From Candidatus Delongbacteria bacterium (GTDB taxonomy: Bacteria; UBA4055), in contig JAKLPX010000254.1 in the NCBI GenBank assembly GCA_022013635.1, forward strand, positions 1-5,008: DNA of 5,008 nucleotides, in the 5' to 3' direction. A model generated the notes under the pieces. The model did not search any database and was not told where the DNA came from. It saw only the letters and a list, made by a program, of their open reading frames with translations. Of the stretch, positions 1 through 5,008 are shown in pieces; the stretch's first letter is position 1; every line of letters begins with the position of its first letter. Both the position numbers and the translations under genes were made by a program.

Positions 1-1
1 A

Positions 2-1729
2 AAGGAAGTTAAAATAAAGGATATTGATCTTGATAAAACCGTGTGGATCGTTAAAGATGTCACAAAATTGTTTTATGAACCGACACCAGAGAGCGATTAT
101 AAGTATGAAATCTATTTCGGATTAAGACTCGAAGTCAAAAGGCAGAGAGGTGATTTTTATTTCGTCCAGATTTATAACAGCATTCTTCAGGAATACAGAT
201 CTGGATGGGTGAGGACAGACGATACAGGCATCTATGAGTATTTTTATCGGGAATATATGAAAAGAAAAATTGAATACGATAAAAATCTTGCGAATTTAGA
301 TACCGAAATCTCCGAATATGAAAAATTCGTCAAATCAATGAATTACGAAATCATTCAGTTCGAAATTAAAAGAACCTACCTTGAAAATCAGAGAAATTTC
401 AGACTGCAGAAAATAGCCGGTCTGAAAGCCGAAAAAAGAGCAAATGAGGATGAAGAAACCAGAAAAAGAAACGATATGATCGCAGAGCTGGAAACCAAAA
501 TCTTTGAGTTCGATTCCCTATATCTGAATTATGACAAAGAAATTTCAAAGCTTGAAAAAGACATATCAAAAGCAAATTCCGATATTGAGAAAAATTCAAT
601 TAAAATCGCCAAATTAAAAACTTCAATCGAAAATATAAAAACAGGCAAACCTGATATTCCTGAAATTATAGCGGAATCGGAGCTTCTTGACGAATTTGCC
701 GAAAAAGAGGCGATTCAAATTCCTGATCAGGGGAAAAATGAAAGCGATAAGAATTGTAATCCGATTAAAGACAATCTGAATTCAAAAATGAGCGATTTTG
801 AGAATATCAGACAAAAAATGTCCGGGCAAATCACAAAAGAAGAATATGGTAAACTTAATGAAAAATATACTGAAACTTGGACGGAAATCGGTCAGCTTAA
901 AAAGGAATTAAACGATTGCGAAACATATTCTAAAACAAAACATATTGCGCTCTATAATGAAGCTCTCAGTCTAAAAAAAGACGAAGAATATGAAGACGCT
1001 TTGAAATTACTTTATGAAGCCGTAGAAATCAAAAAAGACTTTGATGAAGGATATTTCCTGATAGTCACCATTCTTATAATTCTTGAGGACGATAAATCTG
1101 TCAGTAATTACATAGATAAAATTTCGAGTCCCGAGAAAAAAGGGAAACTCTATTACAAGAGAGCTTTAAGCGTCAAAGACAGATATCCTAATAATGCGGT
1201 AATATATTTAAAAGCCATGGCAAAACTTTATAAACCGGAGCTGGCTTTCTACCTTATCGGCATAGTTTATTCGGAAAAATTCTCCGATTTTGATAATGCA
1301 ATAAAATATTATAAAAAATCCGTCGAGTTAAATTACGAAGACCCAAAGACACTTGAAGCATTGGGCGCGGCTTACATCGAATTGAAACCTCAGAAAGGGC
1401 AGGATAAAAATATCAACATAAATCAAGCCGTAAGTTATCTCGAAAAAGCTTATAGAAATGCTAAAGATTATAAAAATACTGATGTCCTATGCGCTAGACT
1501 CAGTCAAGCCTATAATATTTTAGGTAAATCCACAAGCGCATTAAAGTATGCAGATATTGCGTTGGAAAAAACAAAACAAGGCATTTTCAGCTTCGGACAT
1601 TTGGAAAAAGCTAAAGCGCTAATAAAACTGGAAAAAATAATGGAAGCTAAAAAGCATTTGAACGAAGCTATGAAAGATATCTCCGTTAAGCCAGAAGCAG
1701 AATATTGGTTGAAAGAAATAGCAAAATGA
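2..1729 (+). CDS. SH3-like / coiled-coil / TPR repeat protein, 5' end outside window
   Basis: The reading frame is open to the left edge, so the N-terminus is missing; 575 residues are visible. A GTG at 41 could be taken as a start, but it lies inside what looks like one continuous domain and has no convincing ribosome binding site. Residues about 1-75 resemble a bacterial SH3-like domain: short beta-strand-like segments ending in the Gly68-Trp69-Val70 signature. Residues about 84-214 are highly charged (Glu/Lys-rich) with regular hydrophobic spacing, typical of a long coiled coil. A Pro/Glu/Asp-rich linker follows (about 215-258), then a shorter helical stretch (259-310). From about 316 to the end come degenerate TPR-like helical pairs, for example the Ala-Leu-x-x-Leu-Tyr-Glu-Ala-Val and Asp-Asn-Ala-Ile-Lys-Tyr-Tyr-Lys-Lys-Ser patterns. 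No catalytic motif is seen. The likely role is a scaffold or adaptor for protein-protein contacts, possibly at the envelope; whether it is exported cannot be told without the N-terminus. Its stop overlaps the ribF start by 4 bp. Architecture is fairly sure; function is unknown. Confidence 0.8.
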   Translation, partial: KEVKIKDIDLDKTVWIVKDVTKLFYEPTPESDYKYEIYFGLRLEVKRQRGDFYFVQIYNSILQEYRSGWVRTDDTGIYEYFYREYMKRKIEYDKNLANLDTEISEYEKFVKSMNYEIIQFEIKRTYLENQRNFRLQKIAGLKAEKRANEDEETRKRNDMIAELETKIFEFDSLYLNYDKEISKLEKDISKANSDIEKNSIKIAKLKTSIENIKTGKPDIPEIIAESELLDEFAEKEAIQIPDQGKNESDKNCNPIKDNLNSKMSDFENIRQKMSGQITKEEYGKLNEKYTETWTEIGQLKKELNDCETYSKTKHIALYNEALSLKKDEEYEDALKLLYEAVEIKKDFDEGYFLIVTILIILEDDKSVSNYIDKISSPEKKGKLYYKRALSVKDRYPNNAVIYLKAMAKLYKPELAFYLIGIVYSEKFSDFDNAIKYYKKSVELNYEDPKTLEALGAAYIELKPQKGQDKNININQAVSYLEKAYRNAKDYKNTDVLCARLSQAYNILGKSTSALKYADIALEKTKQGIFSFGHLEKAKALIKLEKIMEAKKHLNEAMKDISVKPEAEYWLKEIAK

Positions 1730-2661
1730 AAATTGTTGAATTATCGGACATAAAAAATATCCCCGTATCGTTTACGCTTGGGTCTTTCGACGGACTTCAT
1801 AAAGGACATTTCGTTCTATTATCAGAATTAAAACAAAGTTCAGTCAGAACAAATTCAAAATCTTTAGTTATTTCATTCTATCCTCATCCAAGAAGAATTG
1901 TGGATTCGGACTATAATTTAGAGCTTCTTAACGATAAAAGCGAAAAATTGAGAATTTTAAACGAAATCGGCATAGATTATATTCATTTTATTGATTTCAC
2001 AAAAGAATTTTCCAAAATCAGCTATAAAGATTTTTACGAAAATTATATATTTATAAATCTGGATGTTAAAGAAATAATTGTCGGTTCTAATCACGGATTC
2101 GGAATGAACAGGGACGGAAATAAAGATATTTTGTCTGAAATGTGTAAGAATCACTCTGTAAAATTCATTTCTGTAGAGCCTTTGGTTTATAAAGACAGAT
2201 CTATTTCCAGCACAAGAATACGGAAAAGCTTATCTGAAGGAAATATTGAAGACGCAAACGAAATGCTTGGGTATGAATACGATTTAGGTGGAACAGTAGA
2301 AAAAGGAAAAGGCTTGGGCAGAAAAATAAATTTCCCTACAGCCAATATAATATTAAACAGAACGGACAAAGTCATACCGAACACAGGAGTTTATTTTTCT
2401 GCAATTCGCATCAAAGAGGATTTGTTTTTCGGAATAACAAATATCGGTTTGAATCCTACGGTCGGAAATTCAGTTATGATGCTTGAAAGCCATATTTTCG
2501 ATTTTAATGAAGATATTTACGGAAAAGAAATCAGAGTCTCTTTTATCAAAAGGATTCGCGATGAAATCAGATTTCCTTCGGTTCAGGAATTGAAAATGGC
2601 TATAGAAGAAGACTTTATCAAAGCTAAACAAATAGAAAAAGACTACAGAGCAAACAGATGA
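1726..2661 (+). CDS. ribF: Bifunctional riboflavin kinase / FAD synthetase (RibF)
   Basis: This cytoplasmic enzyme phosphorylates riboflavin to FMN and then adenylylates FMN to FAD, using ATP for both steps. At 311 residues it has the usual full length. The N-terminal FAD synthetase (nucleotidyltransferase) domain shows Gly19-Ser-Phe-Asp-Gly-Leu-His-Lys-Gly-His28 (the HxGH signature), Pro53-His-Pro55, the Gly120-to-Asn132 glycine/Arg loop, and Ile160-Ser-Ser-Thr-Arg-Ile-Arg166. The C-terminal riboflavin kinase domain shows Gly198-Arg199, the Pro204-Thr-Ala-Asn207 motif that binds Mg-ATP, Asn239-Ile-Gly-Leu-Asn-Pro-Thr245, Glu254 in the Leu-Glu-Ser-His strand (position of the family's catalytic base), and Tyr265-Gly266. 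All key positions are present, so it should be active. I chose ATG 1726 rather than the in-frame GTG at 1705, because the protein then begins just before the first beta strand and the start forms an ATGA overlap with the preceding stop. A weak GAAAG-like ribosome site lies at about 1711. No FMN riboswitch is possible directly upstream, where the sequence is coding. Confidence 0.96.
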   Translation: MKIVELSDIKNIPVSFTLGSFDGLHKGHFVLLSELKQSSVRTNSKSLVISFYPHPRRIVDSDYNLELLNDKSEKLRILNEIGIDYIHFIDFTKEFSKISYKDFYENYIFINLDVKEIIVGSNHGFGMNRDGNKDILSEMCKNHSVKFISVEPLVYKDRSISSTRIRKSLSEGNIEDANEMLGYEYDLGGTVEKGKGLGRKINFPTANIILNRTDKVIPNTGVYFSAIRIKEDLFFGITNIGLNPTVGNSVMMLESHIFDFNEDIYGKEIRVSFIKRIRDEIRFPSVQELKMAIEEDFIKAKQIEKDYRANR

Positions 2662-3131
2662 AGATTTTAATCATGTCGGATACGCATTTCAGGCACAGTT
2701 ATTATTTCGGAAAAATTGTTTTGGAGCATTTGTCAAATTCTGATATGATTATTCACTGCGGAGATTTTACGAGCTTGGAATTTTATAATTTTCTAAACTC
2801 TTCCAAAAAACTTGTTGCCGTAAAAGGGAACAACGACCGGCAGTTGGAAGAAATTTTAAGTATGGAAGCAAAGATCGAACTGTTCGGGTTTAAGATAGCC
2901 GTTACGCATGGGCACTTGATACAAAACTCCAATCTGCATTTAAAGTATCCTGATTCTGATATTATAATTACGGGACATGAGCATTATCCTTCAATTGAGA
3001 ATTTCAACAAAAAATTGATAATAAGTCCCGGTAGCCTTACCGATAACAGACGGTTAGAATACAATTCGTTTATGGTGATGAATTTATTCGAAGGGCAGAA
3101 ACCGGTCGTAAACATTATGAAGACGAAATAA
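2658..3131 (+). CDS. YfcE/MJ0936-family metallophosphoesterase
   Basis: This is a small (157-residue) calcineurin-like phosphoesterase of the YfcE/MJ0936/YmdB-independent short type, expected to be a cytoplasmic, divalent-metal-dependent phosphodiesterase. The dinuclear metal-site motifs appear in order: Asp8-Thr-His10 after the first beta strand, Gly35-Asp36, Gly57-Asn58-Asn-Asp60, Thr83-His84-Gly-His86, and Gly106-His107-Glu-His109. They are followed by the usual Ser-Pro-Gly-Ser segment (123-126) near the C-terminus. Length and motif spacing match the family and nothing is missing. Biochemically studied relatives hydrolyse model substrates such as bis-p-nitrophenyl phosphate, but their natural substrate is mostly unknown, so none is assigned here. 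Its ATG overlaps the ribF stop (ATGA at 2658-2661) and no clear Shine-Dalgarno precedes it, so translation probably depends on ribosomes finishing ribF. Adjacency to ribF might hint at nucleotide-type substrates, but that is only a guess. Confidence 0.92.
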   Translation: MKILIMSDTHFRHSYYFGKIVLEHLSNSDMIIHCGDFTSLEFYNFLNSSKKLVAVKGNNDRQLEEILSMEAKIELFGFKIAVTHGHLIQNSNLHLKYPDSDIIITGHEHYPSIENFNKKLIISPGSLTDNRRLEYNSFMVMNLFEGQKPVVNIMKTK

Positions 3132-3138
3132 GGGGGAG
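3131..3138 (+). promoter_or_regulatory. Strong Shine-Dalgarno site for the DUF4301 gene
   Basis: The purine run AGGGGGAG ends two bases before the ATG at 3141 and begins on the last base of the preceding TAA. It is by far the best ribosome-binding match in the window. The ribF and phosphoesterase starts instead rely on stop/start overlaps, and the last gene has only GAGAG at 4646-4650. The site supports ATG 3141 as the true start. Its core GGGGG sits slightly close to the start codon. Confidence 0.65.
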
Positions 3139-3140
3139 TC

Positions 3141-4658
3141 ATGTATAAATTTAACGACACGGAAATTGCTCAGCTGAATAAAAGAGGGATTAGCGAAGAA
3201 ACTGCCAACGGGCAACTTGAGATTTTGACAAAAGGCGCTCCTTACGCAAATATTACTGCTCCCGCCACAATAGATAACGGTATCAATCGGGTTTCTGATG
3301 AGAATAAAGCCGATTATTACGATCTGTACAAAAAAGCCAAGGCTGCCGGCAGAATCTCAAAATTTGTACCGGCTTCCGGCGCGGCTACGAGAATGTTCAA
3401 CGATTTAATTAAGGCTTCCGCTAAGGATTATACCGACAATGCATTGATGACACTGAAAAACATCAGATCATTTCCATTTTTCAAAGATTTGGAAAATTTA
3501 TTCTTATACCAAAATCTTGATATAGATTCAATGATAGAAAATTCAAACTGGGAAAAAATAATCGAATTTATACTTTACGATAAAGGTTTAAATTATGCAG
3601 ACCAGCCTAAAGCCTTTTTGAAATTCACTCAATATGACGGATATTCGCGAACTGCTTTAGAAGAGCACATATACGAGGCTATCAGCCTTTCAATGGATAA
3701 AGGCAATCATTTAAAAATCCATTTTACATTCTCGGATAAATATATACCTAAAGCCATGGAATTGATAGCGGATTATAAAGACAAATTACGGAGCATCATT
3801 TTGGATGTTGATTTTTCGGTACAAAAACCGTCAATGGATACTCTTGCCGTATATTCAAATAATGCGCCGCTGAAAAACGAAAATAACGAATTGATATTCA
3901 GACCCGGAGGACACGGAGCTCTGATTGAAAATTTAAACGATATGGACGCAGATATAATTTTAATAAAAAATATTGACAATATCGTCAACAATGAGCATAG
4001 GGCTGTTTCGGATGAGTACAATAAATATTTGTGCGGTTATCTCGTAGGGCTCGAAACGAAGATAAAATACTTGATGAATAATATCCAGAACTGCACTCAG
4101 GATTGCATAGAAGAATTAAAATTCATATCGAAAAGACTTTTATTTATTAACCTCGACGAACAATTGTCCGGCAAGACAGAATCTAAAAAAAGAGAGTTTA
4201 TTTTCGATTTCTTCAACCGCCCGATCAGAGTGTGCGGAATGATAAAAAATACCGGCGAACCCGGCGGCGGTCCTTTCTTTGTTAAAAACGAAAAAGGGAT
4301 TTCTCTGCAAATAGTCGAATCCTCGCAGATTGACATGAAAGATGCGGATAAAAAGTCCATTTTCGCTAATTCGACACATTTTAATCCGGTTAATATTGTT
4401 TGTTCTTTAAAGGATTACAACGGGAATAAATTTAATCTAAAAAAATACATAGATAAAAATTCATATTTCGTAGCAAATAAAACATTTGACGGAAAAGATA
4501 TTAAAGCCTTGGAATTGCCGGGTTTATGGAACGGCGCAATGTCAGATTGGATATCGGCTTTTGTGGAGATGCCGCTCGAAACCTTCTGTCCGGCAAAGAC
4601 CGTTAATGATTTATTGAAAAAAGAAAGGTTTTCAAAAAATATCATGAGAGCGAATTAG
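3141..4658 (+). CDS. DUF4301 family protein, possible nucleotidyltransferase-like fold
   Basis: This 505-residue protein matches, from memory of the family, the DUF4301 proteins common in Bacteroidota, over its whole length and at full size. Family landmarks seen here are: the N-terminal Lys-Arg-Gly-Ile-Ser helix (14-18); Phe75-Val-Pro-Ala-Ser-Gly-Ala-Ala-Thr-Arg-Met-Phe86; Arg254-Pro-Gly-Gly-His-Gly-Ala-Leu261 followed by Glu-Asn-Leu-Asn; Lys276-Asn-Ile-Asp-Asn280; Glu373-Pro-Gly-Gly-Gly-Pro-Phe379; Phe414-Asn-Pro-Val-Asn418; and a C-terminal Leu-Pro-Gly-Leu-Trp-Asn-Gly-Ala-Met block. There is no signal peptide or membrane segment, so it should be cytoplasmic. No function is established that I know of. 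Three of these motifs, in this order, resemble UDP-sugar pyrophosphorylases (Gly-rich nucleotide loop ending in Thr-Arg-Met, PGGHG, NIDN), so a sugar-nucleotide-type nucleotidyl transfer is a reasonable inference but not shown. It lies 9 bp after the phosphoesterase gene, with a strong ribosome site, and 1 bp before the secreted protein. Family call is firm; activity is not. Confidence 0.9.
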   Translation: MYKFNDTEIAQLNKRGISEETANGQLEILTKGAPYANITAPATIDNGINRVSDENKADYYDLYKKAKAAGRISKFVPASGAATRMFNDLIKASAKDYTDNALMTLKNIRSFPFFKDLENLFLYQNLDIDSMIENSNWEKIIEFILYDKGLNYADQPKAFLKFTQYDGYSRTALEEHIYEAISLSMDKGNHLKIHFTFSDKYIPKAMELIADYKDKLRSIILDVDFSVQKPSMDTLAVYSNNAPLKNENNELIFRPGGHGALIENLNDMDADIILIKNIDNIVNNEHRAVSDEYNKYLCGYLVGLETKIKYLMNNIQNCTQDCIEELKFISKRLLFINLDEQLSGKTESKKREFIFDFFNRPIRVCGMIKNTGEPGGGPFFVKNEKGISLQIVESSQIDMKDADKKSIFANSTHFNPVNIVCSLKDYNGNKFNLKKYIDKNSYFVANKTFDGKDIKALELPGLWNGAMSDWISAFVEMPLETFCPAKTVNDLLKKERFSKNIMRAN

Positions 4659-4659
4659 C

Positions 4660-5008
4660 ATGAAAAGTTTATTTTTCAGATGTACTTTAATCGTTTTATC
4701 GCTTCTGTTCTTCTCAGATGCCTTCGGAATTGTTTTTTATTCCAATCCGGATGATCAGGCTAAATATGTAGGAACAGGTTTATATCCGGAAAATAAATTC
4801 ACAAAAAAAGTTCCTTTAAATACTAACTGGCAGTTTAAGCTTGAAGACGATGATGAATGGAAAGATATTTATATCCCTTCCGCTTACGATAATTTTGATC
4901 CTGAAAAAAAAATATACTTCAGGACTAATTTCTTTATCGGCGGCAAAAAATCTTCCGACAGAAACTACAAACTTGTGTTCTACGGCATAAATTATAAATG
5001 CAATGTAA
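4660..5008 (+). CDS. Secreted protein with GH2-like N-terminal beta-sandwich domain, 3' end outside window
   Basis: Only the first 116 residues are visible; the frame is open to the right edge. The N-terminus is a typical signal peptide: Lys2 and Arg7, a hydrophobic core at about residues 9-18, then Ser-Asp-Ala-Phe-Gly (19-23) with plausible cleavage after Ala21 or Gly23. The mature part has Leu53-Asn-Thr-Asn-Trp57-x-Phe-Lys, Trp67-Lys-Asp-Ile-Tyr-Ile-Pro-Ser74, Tyr86-Phe-Arg88, and Tyr103-Lys-Leu-Val-Phe-Tyr-Gly-Ile-Asn111. This order matches the sugar-binding jelly-roll domain that opens family 2 glycoside hydrolases such as beta-galactosidase and beta-glucuronidase. The catalytic barrel would lie beyond the window, so enzyme activity cannot be claimed; a non-catalytic protein using the same fold is equally possible. 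The ATG lies 1 bp after the preceding TAG, with GAGAG at 4646-4650 as a fair ribosome site, so it is probably the fifth gene of the operon. Confidence 0.75.
   Translation, partial: MKSLFFRCTLIVLSLLFFSDAFGIVFYSNPDDQAKYVGTGLYPENKFTKKVPLNTNWQFKLEDDDEWKDIYIPSAYDNFDPEKKIYFRTNFFIGGKKSSDRNYKLVFYGINYKCNV

Noticed and set aside
41..43. GTG as the start of the TPR protein
   Set aside because: The same frame stays open to the left edge through sequence that continues the SH3-like domain, and no ribosome site is evident. The gene is better treated as 5'-truncated by the window.
1705..1725. GTG 1705 (in fact TTG/GTG-type upstream codon) as the ribF start
   Set aside because: It would add seven residues absent from the family's usual N-terminus; ATG 1726 gives the normal length and a classic ATGA overlap.
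1600..1725. Possible FMN riboswitch upstream of ribF
   Set aside because: The region is fully coding for the TPR protein up to the overlap, and no RFN-element conserved segments are visible.
4167..4178. Ser-Gly-Lys-Thr in DUF4301 as a Walker A P-loop
   Set aside because: The required Gly four residues before Gly-Lys-Thr is missing (preceding residues are Asp-Glu-Gln-Leu), and it sits in a variable region of the family.
3773..4645. Several antisense open frames of 76-87 codons opposite DUF4301, and similar ones opposite the TPR gene and ribF
   Set aside because: They are shadows of well-supported genes, lack ribosome sites and recognisable domains, and overlap each other.

Overview
The window is a dense, single-strand stretch of bacterial DNA that is AT-rich (roughly a third G+C by eye). 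It holds five consecutive genes, all on the + strand. The first is cut by the left edge and the last by the right edge. Gene boundaries overlap by 4 bp or are separated by no more than 9 bp, so no stretch over 300 bases lacks a gene. I found no RNA gene, mobile element, CRISPR array, promoter or terminator inside the window. The standard genetic code is used: TGA, TAA and TAG all end genes.

Layout: (1) 2-1729, the C-terminal part of a protein with an SH3-like segment, a long coiled coil and TPR repeats. (2) 1726-2661, ribF, the bifunctional riboflavin kinase/FAD synthetase. (3) 2658-3131, a small YfcE/MJ0936-type metallophosphoesterase. (4) 3141-4658, a DUF4301 family protein. (5) 4660-5008, the start of a secreted protein whose visible part resembles the N-terminal beta-sandwich domain of family 2 glycoside hydrolases. 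The first two junctions are ATGA stop/start overlaps, and the next two gaps are 9 bp and 1 bp. This is the pattern of one co-transcribed, partly translationally coupled operon whose promoter and terminator lie outside the window.

Organism: DUF4301 is, to my knowledge, mainly a Bacteroidota family. Together with the AT-rich composition and the RibF motif style, it suggests Bacteroidota or a related lineage of the FCB group (Ignavibacteria/Kapabacteria/Chlorobi-like). This is inference; no phylogenetic marker was computed.

Function: only ribF has a certain metabolic role (FMN and FAD synthesis), and the phosphoesterase has a clear enzyme fold but no known substrate. The point most worth following is the DUF4301 protein. 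Its conserved glycine-rich motifs can be read as those of a UDP-sugar pyrophosphorylase-like (GT-A) nucleotidyltransferase, and it sits directly before a secreted protein with a probable carbohydrate-binding fold. The rest of the region looks like ordinary housekeeping and cell-envelope content, and I see no evidence for a defence or mobile system.
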